Shown here: in pieces, positions 35,396-44,547 of the stretch
Layout of the letters: each line of letters starts with the position of its first letter
Position numbering within the stretch: position 1 is the stretch's first letter
DNA from: Microbacterium sp. zg-B185
GTDB taxonomy: Bacteria > Actinomycetota > Actinomycetes > Actinomycetales > Microbacteriaceae
Assembly (NCBI RefSeq): GCF_030246885.1
Contig: NZ_CP126739.1
Location: 1,426,001-1,490,000 of the forward strand
Direction of reading: 5' to 3'
Length of the DNA stretch: 64,000 nucleotides
Notes under the pieces: model-generated
The model's database searches: none
What the model was told of the DNA's origin: nothing
The model's input: only the letters and a program-made list of their open reading frames with translations
Program-made: the position numbers and the translations under genes

Positions 35396-35884
35396 ATGTG
35401 GGTTCGGCGCGCGTTCTACGGCTGGTTGATCCCGGCCGCGTTCCTTCTTCCCCTGTGGCTGCTGGTCGGCTGGGGCGTGTTCAACGCCGGGGGCTGGGCG
35501 TTCTTGTGGGTGCTCTTCCTGGCGATTCCGTCGGTGTTCGTGGGCCAGTTGCTGTTGACGCTCCTGGTTCGAGCACGCGGGACGGTGCGCGCCGAACGCG
35601 CGGTGTCGTGGTGGGACGTGCTGGGCTTCACTCTCTGGCACGGGCTGACGATCGCTCTGGGCTTTTTCAACCAGGCATGGTGGGCGCCGGTGATGGTCCT
35701 GACGATCGCCGTCGGACTGGCGCTGTTCTGGCTGGAGCTGGCGCAGCTGTGGCGTGAGGCGAAGCCGTCGAACATCCTGCTGCGCACGACCGAGGGCATC
35801 GGGTTCATCCCGGCACAGACGCCGCGGCCCGCGCCGTCCGAGCGCGACGTCATCGTGATCACCGAGAAGCCGCCGCCCGTCTGA
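35396..35884 (+). CDS. Membrane protein of unknown function
   Basis: A 162-aa protein with four predicted helices ([77 protein letters not shown]) and a cytoplasmic C-terminal tail of about 45 residues ending in Pro-rich sequence. No recognised family. Aromatic-rich helices suggest a structural or partner membrane protein rather than a transporter. Located just before the rplS leader. Confidence 0.65.
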   Translation: MWVRRAFYGWLIPAAFLLPLWLLVGWGVFNAGGWAFLWVLFLAIPSVFVGQLLLTLLVRARGTVRAERAVSWWDVLGFTLWHGLTIALGFFNQAWWAPVMVLTIAVGLALFWLELAQLWREAKPSNILLRTTEGIGFIPAQTPRPAPSERDVIVITEKPPPV

Positions 35885-35892
35885 GGGCCGTT

Positions 35893-36053
35893 TTGGCCGG
35901 CCGCGGCATCCGTGGCAGAATAGACCGTTGTGTCCTGACAGGTTCTGCCTCAGGGGGACCGGCCGTCCCGGCGTAGCTCGGAGGCCTCGGACACGCCTCA
36001 TCCTTCCCACCAGTACCCGCGGTCGACCTGTGGCGGCCGCAGAGAGCAAAGTC
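35893..36053 (+). promoter_or_regulatory. Promoter and structured leader of rplS
   Basis: TTGGCC (35893-35898), 17-bp spacer, CAGAAT (35916-35921), with a predicted start near 35928. The leader then opens with GTGTCC (35930-35935), which pairs with GGACAC (35989-35994) to close a multibranch element. Inside lie AGG/CCT (35940-35942/35948-35950) and a clean GGGAC-CGGCC-GTCCC hairpin (35955-35969). The remaining 60 nt before the ATG are less structured. This fits a ribosomal-protein autoregulatory leader; ligand binding is inference. Confidence 0.5.
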
Positions 36054-36401
36054 ATGCAGATCCTCGACTCCGTCGATGCAGCCTCGCTGCGATCCGACAT
36101 TCCCGCCTTCGGCGCTGGCGACACCGTCCGGGTGCACGTCAACATCACCGAGGGCAACCGCTCTCGTGTGCAGGTCTTCCAGGGCGTCGTCATCGGCCGA
36201 CAGGGCGACGGCGTGCGCGAGACCTTCACGGTCCGCAAGATCAGCTTCCAGGTCGGCGTGGAGCGCACGTTCCCCGTGCACAGCCCGGTCATCGATCACA
36301 TCGAGATCGTGACCCGCGGCGACGTCCGCCGCGCGAAGCTGTACTACCTGCGCAACCTGCGCGGCAAGAAGGCCAAGATCAAGGAGAAGCGCGACAACTG
36401 A
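36054..36401 (+). CDS. rplS: 50S ribosomal protein L19
   Basis: Large-subunit protein at the 30S interface; 115 aa. [54 protein letters not shown] and [18 protein letters not shown] are canonical. ATG at 36054 (MQILDSVD) is preferred; the upstream in-frame stretch is Arg/Pro-rich leader sequence. Monocistronic, with its own leader and a strong terminator. Confidence 0.96.
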   Translation: MQILDSVDAASLRSDIPAFGAGDTVRVHVNITEGNRSRVQVFQGVVIGRQGDGVRETFTVRKISFQVGVERTFPVHSPVIDHIEIVTRGDVRRAKLYYLRNLRGKKAKIKEKRDN

Positions 36402-36415
36402 CGCGCCGTTCCGCA

Positions 36416-36455
36416 CAACGCCCTGGGCCGCGGCCCGGGGCGTTGTCGTTTCTTT
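36416..36455 (+). terminator. Rho-independent terminator of rplS
   Basis: A 14-bp stem (36416-36429 with 36432-36445, one G-T pair) of arms CAACGCCCTGGGCC and GGCCCGGGGCGTTG, followed by TCGTTTCTTT. It is the strongest terminator in the window, 14 bp after the rplS stop. Confidence 0.85.
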
Positions 36456-36556
36456 CCGGCGCTGGAAACGCCCCCACGTCGCTGCGCGTGCCGCGGAGTG
36501 TGCGACCCTTGATGCAGCGGCTCGCCGACGTGCGGCACGCCCGAAGAAGGACCCTT

Positions 36557-37405
36557 ATGACCACCGAGCAGACGGCGGCCGCCACTCCGACGCCCACCTC
36601 CCGCGCCGCGCAGCCGCAGCCCCGCGACCGACGGCGAGGGTGGCTCTCGTTCCTGCGGGACGTGCTGATCATCGTGCTCGTGGCGGTGCTCGTCTCGTTC
36701 CTGGTCAAGACCTTCCTGGTCCGCTCGTTCTACATCCCCTCCGGCTCCATGGAATCCACGCTCATGGTGAACGACCGGATCCTCGTCGATGAGATCACTC
36801 CCCGTTTCGGCGGCTACGGACGCGGCGACATCGTCGTGTTCCGCGACCCCGGCGGCTGGCTGCCGCCGCGTGCGGAGACCGAGCGTTCGTTCCTGCTGGA
36901 GGGCGTGGACTGGACGCTCTCCCTGGTCGGCCTCGCCGCTCCGGACAGCGACGACCATCTGGTCAAGCGGATCATCGGCATGCCAGGGGACCACGTCGTG
37001 TGCTGCAACGCGATCGGACAGGTCACGGTCAACGGCGTCCCCATCGACGAGACCGACTACGTGCAGCGGCCCACCCCGGACAGTCCCGCCTCCGGCGAGC
37101 CGTTCGATGTGACCGTTCCGGAGAACCGGCTCTGGGTCCTCGGCGACAACCGCTACTCGTCCAAGGACTCGCGATACAACCAGGACCAGCCCGGCGAGGG
37201 CTTCGTCCCGGTCGAGAACGTGGTCGGCAGGGCCTTCTTGACCACCTGGCCGTTCGACCGGTTCGGGATGCTGGACTTCCACCGCGACGTGTTCGGGGGC
37301 GTCCCCGAGGCCTCGGACGAGCCGGTCGAAGACCCCACCGATGCCCCCACCGATGCCCCCACCGGCGTCCCGCCCGAAGCTCCTGCCGAGAACCCGCTGC
37401 CGTGA
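36557..37405 (+). CDS. lepB: Signal peptidase I
   Basis: Membrane serine protease cleaving Sec/Tat signal peptides; 282 aa. Short cytoplasmic N-terminus, one transmembrane helix (DVLIIVLVAVLVSFLVKTFLV), then the catalytic Ser in YIPSGSMESTL and Lys in VKRIIGMPGDHV. The signature GDNRYSSKDSRY is box E. The C-terminus has a Pro/Thr/Asp repeat (DPTDAPTDAPTGVPPEAP). ATG at 36557 with ribosome site AGAAGGA. Followed closely by rnhB (1 bp). Confidence 0.95.
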   Translation: MTTEQTAAATPTPTSRAAQPQPRDRRRGWLSFLRDVLIIVLVAVLVSFLVKTFLVRSFYIPSGSMESTLMVNDRILVDEITPRFGGYGRGDIVVFRDPGGWLPPRAETERSFLLEGVDWTLSLVGLAAPDSDDHLVKRIIGMPGDHVVCCNAIGQVTVNGVPIDETDYVQRPTPDSPASGEPFDVTVPENRLWVLGDNRYSSKDSRYNQDQPGEGFVPVENVVGRAFLTTWPFDRFGMLDFHRDVFGGVPEASDEPVEDPTDAPTDAPTGVPPEAPAENPLP

Positions 37406-37406
37406 C

Positions 37407-38066
37407 ATGAGCCCGGTCGAGCCCCGTCTGACCCTCGAGCGTCGTCTGCTGCGAGAGCACGCGATCGTGATCGCGTGCGACGAGGTGGGCCGCGGAGCGC
37501 TGGCCGGCCCGGTCGCCGTCGGAGCGGTGGTGATCGACGCGCCCCGCTCCCGGAAGCGGGTCCCGCAGGGACTTCGGGACTCGAAGCTCGTCCCCGAGCA
37601 CCGGCGCCCGGAGGTGGCCGCGCGCGCGGCGACCTGGGTGGCGGCCAGCGCGGTGGGCTGGGCGAGCTCCGTCGAGATCGACGAGATCGGCATCATCCGC
37701 GCGCTGGGCCTGGCCACGATTAGAGCCCTTGCCGACCTGCGCGTCCACGGTGTCGTGCCGGAAGAGGCGATCGTCGTCCTGGACGGCAACCACGACTACA
37801 TCACACCGGCCGGCGGCACCGGGTTGAACATCCGCCCGGTGATCAAGGCCGATCGCGACTGCGCGAGTGCGGCGGCGGCATCCGTCATCGCCAAGGTGGC
37901 GCGCGACGCGCTGATGACGGAGCTGCACGACGAGCTGCCGGCCTACAGCTGGGCGCGCAACAAGGGGTACGCCAGTCCCGAGCACCGCTCGGCGATCAGG
38001 AAGCACGGCATCAGCCACCACCACCGCGCCTCATGGGCGCTGCTGGAGGAGCCGACACTGTTCTGA
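37407..38066 (+). CDS. rnhB: Ribonuclease HII
   Basis: Removes ribonucleotides from DNA and RNA-DNA hybrids; 219 aa. CDEVGRGALAGPVAVGAVV holds the first Asp-Glu pair. VLDGNHDYI and KADRDCASAAAASVIAKVARD hold the further metal-binding Asps and the family helix; NKGYASPEHRSAI is the C-terminal signature. ATG at 37407 directly after the lepB stop, so a lepB-rnhB operon. Confidence 0.95.
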   Translation: MSPVEPRLTLERRLLREHAIVIACDEVGRGALAGPVAVGAVVIDAPRSRKRVPQGLRDSKLVPEHRRPEVAARAATWVAASAVGWASSVEIDEIGIIRALGLATIRALADLRVHGVVPEEAIVVLDGNHDYITPAGGTGLNIRPVIKADRDCASAAAASVIAKVARDALMTELHDELPAYSWARNKGYASPEHRSAIRKHGISHHHRASWALLEEPTLF

Positions 38067-38075
38067 GGGCGTGCC

Positions 38076-38399
38076 TCACGTGTCCAGCGAAAGCTCCTCG
38101 GGCAGGTGGAAGTCGCGCCGGGAGAGCTCCTCGACGTTGACGTCCTTGAACGTGAGCACCCGAACCGACTTCACGAACCGATCGGCGCGGTAGATGTCCC
38201 AGACCCAGACGTCGGTCATGGTGATCTCGAAGTAGAAGTCGTGCTCCGTGTCGCGGCGCACCACATTGACCTCGTTGGCGAGGTAGAACCGGCGCTCGGT
38301 CTCGATCACGTACTGGAACTGTGAAACGACGTCCCGGTACTCGCGATACAGAGCGAGCTCCAGTTCGCGGTCATAGTCTTCGAAGACTTCGTCATCCAT
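38076..38399 (-). CDS. DUF2469-family protein
   Basis: A 107-aa acidic soluble protein universal in actinobacteria between rnhB and yraN; function unknown. EDYDRELELALYREYRDVV and ETERRFYLANEVNV are the conserved core. ATG at 38399 (MDDEVFED) preferred; an in-frame ATG at 38411 is possible. TAGGAT about 10 nt upstream may be the -10. The stop codons of rnhB and this gene form TGAGG-GCGTG-CCTCA (38064-38078), a small shared hairpin. Confidence 0.85.
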   Translation of the reverse strand: MDDEVFEDYDRELELALYREYRDVVSQFQYVIETERRFYLANEVNVVRRDTEHDFYFEITMTDVWVWDIYRADRFVKSVRVLTFKDVNVEELSRRDFHLPEELSLDT

Positions 38400-38565
38400 G
38401 GTGCTTCCCATCCTAGAGTCGAGCCGGCTCGATGCGGGCGCAGGTGGCGGTCGGCGGCTCTCGGATTCGCCCCGCTCCTCCTCCCCAGGCCGCTCCCGCG
38501 GGACGTTGTCCCGCACCGAGCCTCACTGCGGTCTGGCCGGTCGGCGCCCGCGTCACGCTGGGTAC

Positions 38566-38928
38566 ATGGCAGCAAAGGATGTTCTGGGGCGTGCCGGCGA
38601 GGCACGCGCAGCGCAGTACCTGGAGACGTGCGGCTACACCGTGCTGGAGCGCAACTGGCGGAGCGCGGACGGCGAGATCGACCTGGTCGTCGCGCGTCCG
38701 GGCGAACTGGTCGTCGTGGAGGTGAAGACCCGCAGCGGCGACGGCTACGGGCATCCGTTCGAGGCGGTCGACGGCCGCAAGCAGCATCGCCTCTGGCGGC
38801 TCGCGGTGGCGTGGATCGCCGCCCATCCGGATCACGCGCAGGGGCGGCGGCTGCGCCTGGATGCGATCGCCGTCACCGGATCCGATCCGTGGACCGGCAG
38901 GCTCGAGCATCTGCAGGACCTCCGGTGA
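38566..38928 (+). CDS. yraN: YraN family (UPF0102) endonuclease-like protein
   Basis: A 120-aa protein with a restriction-endonuclease-like fold. LGRAGEARAAQYLETCGYTV, RNWRSADGEIDLVVARPG (Asp of the catalytic core) and VVEVKTRSGDGYGHPFEAV (ExK) are family motifs. Biochemical role unproven, linked to DNA processing or uptake by its constant position before comM and dprA. Its stop overlaps the comM GTG by 4 bp. Confidence 0.92.
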   Translation: MAAKDVLGRAGEARAAQYLETCGYTVLERNWRSADGEIDLVVARPGELVVVEVKTRSGDGYGHPFEAVDGRKQHRLWRLAVAWIAAHPDHAQGRRLRLDAIAVTGSDPWTGRLEHLQDLR

Positions 38929-40454
38929 CGACTGCCCGCACCTGGGCGGTCGCCTTGACCGGACTCGACGGAGCACTGGTCGAGGTGGAGGCGGACCTGT
39001 CCAATCAGACACCGGACTTCCGCATCATCGGCCTGCCGGACAAGGCGCTCGGCGAAGCGGTGCGGCGCGTGCACAACGCCAGCGCGAACTGCGGACTCGA
39101 CCTGCCGCGCCGACGTCTGACCGTCAACCTGTCGCCGGCGAGTCTGCCCAAACACGGGTCCGCCTTCGACGTGGCGATCGCGATCGCCTCGCTCGCCACC
39201 GAAGACCGCATGGATGCCGCCTCCGTTGCGCGCACCGTGCACATCGGCGAGCTGGGGCTGGACGGACGCCTCCGACCTGTTCCGGGGGTGCTGCCCGCCG
39301 TGCTGACCGCCGCCCGCGAGGGCATCCGGCGCGTGGTCGTGCCGCACGCGAACGCGCCGGAAGCCTCGCTCGTGGACGGCATCGAAGTCATCGGCGCCGT
39401 CTCCCTCGCCGACGTGGCACGCTGGCACGGCGCCGAGGTCGAAGACCGTCAGCTCGAGCCGGTCCCCGCCCCAGCCGCCGTAGGCGAGCCGCGCCGTGCA
39501 GCGGAGCTTGCCGAGGTCATCGGTCAGCGTGAGGCGGTCGAAGCGCTGATCGCGGCCGCGGCCGGCGGTCATCACCTGCTGATGAGCGGTCCGCCCGGGG
39601 CGGGCAAGACGATGCTCGCCAGCCGGCTCCCCGGCATCCTCCCCCCGCTCGATGACGCGGCGGCGCTCGAAGCGGCCGCGATCCGGTCGCTGTCCGGCGA
39701 CGTCGTGGGAACCCTCCTGCGGCGCCCCCCTTTCGAGGCGCCGCACCACAGTGCGAGCATCGCCGCGCTGGTGGGGGGCGGGTCCCGGGTGGTGCGGCCT
39801 GGCGCGATCGCGCGCGCCACCCATGGGGTGCTGTTCTTGGACGAGGCGGGCGAATTCGCCCCCAGCGCACTCGACGCGCTGCGCCAGCCACTGGAGACCG
39901 GGACCATCACGATCCATCGCGCCGGGATCGCGGCATCCTTCCCCGCGTCCTTCCAGCTGATCCTCGCCACCAACCCGTGTCCCTGCGGGAACCACGGTGT
40001 GCGCGGGGCGAACTGCGTATGTGCCCCGATGGCCGTTCGCCGCTACCTGGGCAGGCTCTCCGGACCGCTGCTGGACCGGGTCGACATCGAGCTCGCGCTG
40101 ACGCGCGTCTCGGTCGCGCACACGATCGCCCCCGCAGCCGACACCGTGACGACGGATGCCGCGGCCGCCCGTGTCGCCGAGGCGCGCGCCCGCGCCGCAC
40201 ACCGGCTGCGCGAGACCTCATGGCGCGTGAACGCGCGCGTGTCCGGTCCGTGGCTGCGCGACGGGCCGCTCGCGCTGGCTCCCGTGGTCCGGCGCCCGCT
40301 CGATGCGGCCCTGTCGCGCGGCTCGCTGACGCTGCGCGGCTATGACCGCGTGCTCCGCGTGGCCTGGACCCTCGCTGACCTGGCCGGCCGGCCCAGGCCG
40401 ACGGTCCAGGACATCGGCCGGGCCCTGTTCATGAAGAAAGGCATCACGACATGA
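38925..40454 (+). CDS. comM: YifB/ComM family Mg-chelatase-like AAA ATPase
   Basis: A 509-aa branch-migration helicase-like ATPase tied to recombination of incoming DNA. The N-terminal Lon-like domain (about 1-170, GLPDKALGEAVRRVHNAS, LTVNLSPASLPKHGSAFD) leads into the AAA core with Walker A SGPPGAGKTMLASRLPG and Walker B GVLFLDEAGEF. A zinc-like insertion CPCGNHG...CVC and a C-terminal domain follow. GTG start overlaps yraN, and the stop overlaps dprA (ATGA): yraN-comM-dprA is one coupled operon. Confidence 0.94.
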   Translation: MTTARTWAVALTGLDGALVEVEADLSNQTPDFRIIGLPDKALGEAVRRVHNASANCGLDLPRRRLTVNLSPASLPKHGSAFDVAIAIASLATEDRMDAASVARTVHIGELGLDGRLRPVPGVLPAVLTAAREGIRRVVVPHANAPEASLVDGIEVIGAVSLADVARWHGAEVEDRQLEPVPAPAAVGEPRRAAELAEVIGQREAVEALIAAAAGGHHLLMSGPPGAGKTMLASRLPGILPPLDDAAALEAAAIRSLSGDVVGTLLRRPPFEAPHHSASIAALVGGGSRVVRPGAIARATHGVLFLDEAGEFAPSALDALRQPLETGTITIHRAGIAASFPASFQLILATNPCPCGNHGVRGANCVCAPMAVRRYLGRLSGPLLDRVDIELALTRVSVAHTIAPAADTVTTDAAAARVAEARARAAHRLRETSWRVNARVSGPWLRDGPLALAPVVRRPLDAALSRGSLTLRGYDRVLRVAWTLADLAGRPRPTVQDIGRALFMKKGITT

Positions 40455-41677
40455 TCGACTTCCTGCCCTCGCCGGCGGTGGCGAGGACGCTGCTGACCGG
40501 GCTGGTGGCGGGCGAACCGGACGATGAGGCGGCGCGTCGGCTCTTCGCGCTGCACGCGTGGAGCTGCCTCGTCGAGCCGGGGGACGGCGTTGCGGGCAGG
40601 GTGGTCGCCGCCCTCGGCCCGGAAGCGGCGCTGGCCGCGTTGTCGTCCGAGAGTCTTCCGCACACCGTCCTCGAGACCACCGACCTCACCGCGGCCCAAT
40701 GGCAGCAGGCGCGTGACAGGTGGCGGCCGCGTCTGGTCGCCCGGGAGGTGCGAAACGCGCTGGAGATCGCCCGGCACTCCGAGCTCGCGATGCTCGTCCC
40801 CGGAGATCGGCACTGGCCGGCGGCCCTGACGGACCTCGGCCAGCACGCACCGTTCCTGTTGTGGGTGCGGGGCGACCCCGGCGCCCTGGTCCACCTGACT
40901 CCGTCGGTGGCGCTGGTGGGTGCCCGAGCCGCGAGCGGGTACGGCGAGCACGTGGCGGCGGAGCTGTCCGCCGACCTCGCCGGCCGCGGTGTGACGGTCG
41001 TGTCCGGCGCGGCGTACGGGATCGACGGCGCTGCGCACCGGGCGGCGCTGGCTGCCGGCGGCCGCACAGTCGCACTGCTGGCCGGTGGCGCAGATCAGCC
41101 GTACCCCCGCGGGCATTCGGAGTTGATCCGGCAGATCGCCCAGTCGGGTGCCGTGCTCAGCGAAGTGCCGTGCGGGTCACCGCCGACCAAATGGCGGTTT
41201 CTGCAGCGGAACCGCCTGATCGCCGCACTGGCGGGTGCGACCGTCGTCGTCGAAGCGGGCTGGCGGAGCGGCTCGCTGAACACCGCGGCACACGCCGCCG
41301 CGCTCGGGCGTCCGCTCGGCGCCGTCCCCGGACCGGTCACGAGCGCGTCCTCGGCGGGCTGTCACCGCGTGCTTCGCGAGTTCGACGGACGATGCGTGAC
41401 GAACGCCGCTGAGATCATCGAACTGCTCGGCGACCTGGAGCCGACGCTGTTCGATCTCCCGTCCCCGTCCGGCGGTGGTGGGCGCACCGACGACCGGACG
41501 CGGATCACCGACGCCATGAGCTTCCGGACGTGGCGGGAGACCACCGAGATCGCGCGTCGTTCCGGGCTCGCGCCGACAGAGGTCACCGCTATCCTCGGGC
41601 TGCTGTCGCTGGAGGGCGCCGTCGTCAACGGCAACGGCGGGTGGCGGCGGACCCGTCCGGTTGCGCAGACCGGCTGA
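40451..41677 (+). CDS. dprA: DNA-processing protein DprA
   Basis: Loads RecA on single-stranded DNA taken up during transformation; 408 aa. The Rossmann-like core has [48 protein letters not shown] and the phosphate-binding segment [21 protein letters not shown]. The C-terminal winged helix (about 330-400) is also present. ATG overlaps the comM stop. A yraN-comM-dprA set is common in bacteria and does not by itself prove competence. Confidence 0.93.
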   Translation: MIDFLPSPAVARTLLTGLVAGEPDDEAARRLFALHAWSCLVEPGDGVAGRVVAALGPEAALAALSSESLPHTVLETTDLTAAQWQQARDRWRPRLVAREVRNALEIARHSELAMLVPGDRHWPAALTDLGQHAPFLLWVRGDPGALVHLTPSVALVGARAASGYGEHVAAELSADLAGRGVTVVSGAAYGIDGAAHRAALAAGGRTVALLAGGADQPYPRGHSELIRQIAQSGAVLSEVPCGSPPTKWRFLQRNRLIAALAGATVVVEAGWRSGSLNTAAHAAALGRPLGAVPGPVTSASSAGCHRVLREFDGRCVTNAAEIIELLGDLEPTLFDLPSPSGGGGRTDDRTRITDAMSFRTWRETTEIARRSGLAPTEVTAILGLLSLEGAVVNGNGGWRRTRPVAQTG

Positions 41678-41727
41678 GTCCCGTGCGTCGTCGGGCGACC
41701 GTCGCCCGGCGAGGGCATGCTGGTGGC

Positions 41728-42636
41728 ATGGAGTTGGACACGGCGGCGGACGGGTACGCGGATCACCTTGCCCGCGTGCGTCGGCTTTCGCCCGCGACCG
41801 TTCGGGCGTACCGCGCGGATCTGCGGGATCTGTCCGGCACCGTGCCGGGCGTCGACCTCGCCGCCGTCGACCTGGAGTCGCTGCGGGAGTGGCTGTGGAA
41901 GGCGACGCAGCGCGGGGATGCGCGCTCCACGCTGGCGCGCCGCACCGCGGCGGCGCGCGGATTCTTCGGATGGGCGACCGAAGAGGGACTGATCGCGTCC
42001 GACCCGAGCCTGCGACTGGTCGCACCCAAGCGCGGACGCACCCTGCCGCGGGTCGCGACCGCCGACGGCGTGCGGGGCATGCTCGACGAACTCGCCGAGC
42101 GGGCGGCCCACGGCATGCCCACCCAGCTGCGAGATCACGCGATGCTCGAGGTGCTGTACGGATCGGCGCTGCGCGTGTCGGAGCTGACCGGACTCGATGT
42201 CGACGACGTCGACCTGGAGCGGGCGACCGTGCGCGTGCTCGGCAAAGGCGCCAAGGAACGGGTGGTCCCGTTCGGGGTGCCTGCGCGCAGGGCCGTGGAG
42301 GCCTACCTCGCCCGCGCACGCCCGGCGCTGGTGAACGCCGGCCGTGCAGCGGAGGCGGGGCCGGCGCTGTTCCGGGGCGTCCGCGGCGGACGGATCACGC
42401 CCCGTGCCGTCTACGACGTCGTCGCCCGCGAACTCGGCTGCGTCCTGGGGACCTCGACGGTCGGCCCCCACGCGCTGCGGCACTCCGCTGCCACTCATCT
42501 GCTGGACGGCGGCGCGGATCTGCGGGCGGTGCAGGAGATGCTCGGCCATGCCAGCCTCGGCACCACCCAGGTCTACACGCACGTGTCCTCGGAACGGCTC
42601 GCCGCCACCTATCGCCTCGCGCATCCGCGTGCCTGA
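41728..42636 (+). CDS. xerC: Tyrosine recombinase XerC
   Basis: Site-specific recombinase resolving chromosome dimers at dif; 302 aa. SAM-like core-binding domain (about 1-90) followed by the catalytic domain with the full RKHRHY set: Arg in [12 protein letters not shown], Lys in [23 protein letters not shown] (His, Arg), LGHAS (His) and Tyr in [11 protein letters not shown] at 41728; open frame upstream is shadow. Here it is the chromosomal copy next to dprA, not an integrase of a mobile element. Confidence 0.94.
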   Translation: MELDTAADGYADHLARVRRLSPATVRAYRADLRDLSGTVPGVDLAAVDLESLREWLWKATQRGDARSTLARRTAAARGFFGWATEEGLIASDPSLRLVAPKRGRTLPRVATADGVRGMLDELAERAAHGMPTQLRDHAMLEVLYGSALRVSELTGLDVDDVDLERATVRVLGKGAKERVVPFGVPARRAVEAYLARARPALVNAGRAAEAGPALFRGVRGGRITPRAVYDVVARELGCVLGTSTVGPHALRHSAATHLLDGGADLRAVQEMLGHASLGTTQVYTHVSSERLAATYRLAHPRA

Positions 42637-42673
42637 GCCTGGCGGGCAGCGAGCGGATGCGCCGCCGTCAGGC
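42631..42673. terminator. Inverted repeat spanning the convergent xerC and M23-peptidase stops
   Basis: GCCTGA (42631-42636) pairs with TCAGGC (42668-42673); each arm contains a stop codon of the convergent pair, and an inner GGCGG/CCGCC can extend the stem. No U-tract. Confidence 0.35.
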
Positions 42674-43234
42674 GCAGCAGGGGAGCAGTACCGCACGCGG
42701 CACCCCGCCCAGCAGCAGCAGCGGATTGATGTACTCGCCATCCAGCCTGACCCCGAAGTGCAGGGTCCCCGGCGACGCGTGACCGCCTGCCGCGAGCATC
42801 GCCACCTCCTCGCCCCCGCGCACCGCCGTACCGGGTGCGAGCGCCGAATCCACCGGCTCCAGGGTCGTCACCAGGCCCGCGCCGTGATCGATGGTCAGGA
42901 TGCCGCGCCCGGCGACCGCGCCGGAGAACGCGACCACGCCGTCGGCCGGTGCGCGCACCACCGCGCCGCTCGCCGGATCCAGATCGATCCCACGGTGACC
43001 GGGAGCGTATTCGTGCGCGGGAGCGACGAACGGCCGCACCAGCCGGAACCGCTCTGACGGCCACACCCAGCCCAGCCCGGACAGATCCGCGGCGGGTGCG
43101 ACCGGGGTCACCGCCGCGTCCGCGGCCGGCGTGCTCACGACGACGGTCGCCGACAGGATCAGCGCCGCGCCGATTCCCCACGCCACGGTCGCTCGACCGG
43201 GGCCGCGAGCACCGGATGGGCGAGCGGGAGCCAT
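42668..43234 (-). CDS. Secreted M23/LytM-domain protein
   Basis: A 188-aa exported protein of the peptidoglycan endopeptidase family. N-terminal signal or anchor ([24 protein letters not shown], about residues 18-41). LytM domain with HRGIDLDP (the HxxxD zinc pair, near residue 80) and the second motif GTLHFGVRL, where the usual HxH is T-L-H: the zinc His is present, the first His is Thr. It may still bind zinc but is possibly a weak or non-catalytic variant, such as an amidase activator. Conserved position between xerC and rpsB. Confidence 0.85.
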   Translation of the reverse strand: MAPARPSGARGPGRATVAWGIGAALILSATVVVSTPAADAAVTPVAPAADLSGLGWVWPSERFRLVRPFVAPAHEYAPGHRGIDLDPASGAVVRAPADGVVAFSGAVAGRGILTIDHGAGLVTTLEPVDSALAPGTAVRGGEEVAMLAAGGHASPGTLHFGVRLDGEYINPLLLLGGVPRAVLLPCCA

Positions 43235-43567
43235 TCATCCAGGGTGACGACCTGGGCGCGCTCGTGTGCCGGGGTGGGCGGGAAGGGGGGAGAGGGGCCG
43301 TTCCGACGCGGCTGGGGAGGAGGCCCGCCTGGTACACTGGACGGACACCTCGTTTGTCGGGGTGAATACGCGTGCCCACAGCGCGACCGCGAACGCAGTT
43401 CGTGGGAGCGCGGCATCCATTCCCACCGGTCTCATGGCGCGGCTCTCGACAGAGGGTCCGCGCAGGAGCGGGAGTGTGCCGGGCACCAGGCGCGCCGACC
43501 AGTCCGGTCCGGCGGAACACACAACCGCAAGCGGCGCTTTCCCCGCGTCGAGAACAGGAGAACGGCT
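43235..43567 (+). promoter_or_regulatory. Promoter and 220-nt leader of rpsB
   Basis: Extended -10 TGG-TACACT at 43330-43338, predicted start about 43345. The RNA then opens with CACCTCG-TTTGT-CGGGGTG (43346-43364), and a second hairpin CGAAC-GCA-GTTCG follows (43390-43402). The remainder to the ribosome site (AGGAGA before 43568) is GC-rich with no clean stems. This is a candidate S2 autoregulatory leader; no other gene seen in 43235-43567. A purine-rich run lies at about 43270-43297. Confidence 0.5.
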
Positions 43568-44545
43568 ATGGCCGTCGTAACAATCCGCCAGCTGCTGGAC
43601 AGCGGCGTTCACTTCGGACACCAGACCCGCCGGTGGAACCCGAAAGTCAAGCGCTTCATCCTCACCGAGCGCAGCGGCATCCACATCATCGATCTGCAGC
43701 AGTCGCTGACCTACATCGACAAGGCCTACGAGTTCGTCAAGGAGACGGTCGCCCACGGCGGCACGGTCCTGTTCGTCGGAACCAAGAAGCAGGCACAGGA
43801 GATCATCGCCGAGCAGGCGACCCGCGTCGGCCAGCCCTACGTGAACCAGCGCTGGCTCGGTGGCCTCCTCACCAACTTCCAGACGGTCTCCAAGCGTCTC
43901 GCGCGCATGAAGGAGCTCGAGGAGCTGGACTACGACAACCCTGCTGACAGCGGCTTCACCAAGAAGGAGCTGCTGCTGAAGAAGCGCGAGCTCACCAAGC
44001 TGCACAAGTCGCTCGGCGGCATCCGGAACATGTCCAAGACGCCGTCGGCCATCTGGGTCGTCGACGCCAAGCGCGAGCACCTCGCAGTCAACGAGGCCAC
44101 GAAGCTCGGCATCCCGATCATCGGCATCCTGGACACGAACGCGGACCCGGACGAGCTCCAGTACCCGATCCCCGGCAACGACGACGCGATCCGCTCGGTG
44201 GGCCTGCTCACGCGCATCATCGCCGACGCCGCCGCCGAGGGTCTCATCCAGCGTCACCAGCCCTCCGACACCGCTGAGGCGGCCGAGCCGCTCACCGACT
44301 GGGAGCGCGAGCTGCTCGAGCAGGGCACGCCTGAGCAGTCCTCCGCCGAGACCGAGAAGGTCGCCGACGTCGCACTGGCCGAAGCCGAGGCGTCCGAGCT
44401 GGTCGCCGACGAGCAGGCAGCCGTGATCGAGGCGACCACCGAGTCCGCCGATGACGTCGCCGGTGCCGAGGCTCACGACGAGGCCATCGCCGCAGGCGAG
44501 CCGGTCGCCGAGGTCGCCGAAGCCGAAGCCGAAGCCGCCAAGTAG
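43568..44545 (+). CDS. rpsB: 30S ribosomal protein S2
   Basis: Small-subunit protein, 325 aa. [36 protein letters not shown] and [20 protein letters not shown] are canonical. Residues from about 255 on form a long acidic Ala/Glu tail (for example [17 protein letters not shown]), beyond the usual 230-280-aa length, as in many actinobacteria. ATG at 43568 with AGGAGA. The downstream tsf is separated by a strong hairpin. Confidence 0.95.
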   Translation: MAVVTIRQLLDSGVHFGHQTRRWNPKVKRFILTERSGIHIIDLQQSLTYIDKAYEFVKETVAHGGTVLFVGTKKQAQEIIAEQATRVGQPYVNQRWLGGLLTNFQTVSKRLARMKELEELDYDNPADSGFTKKELLLKKRELTKLHKSLGGIRNMSKTPSAIWVVDAKREHLAVNEATKLGIPIIGILDTNADPDELQYPIPGNDDAIRSVGLLTRIIADAAAEGLIQRHQPSDTAEAAEPLTDWERELLEQGTPEQSSAETEKVADVALAEAEASELVADEQAAVIEATTESADDVAGAEAHDEAIAAGEPVAEVAEAEAEAAK

Positions 44546-44547
44546 GC

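Noticed and set aside
41728..42636. XerC as an integrase marking a mobile element
   Set aside because: Sits in the conserved dprA-xerC-M23-rpsB order with no attachment repeats, tRNA or phage genes nearby.
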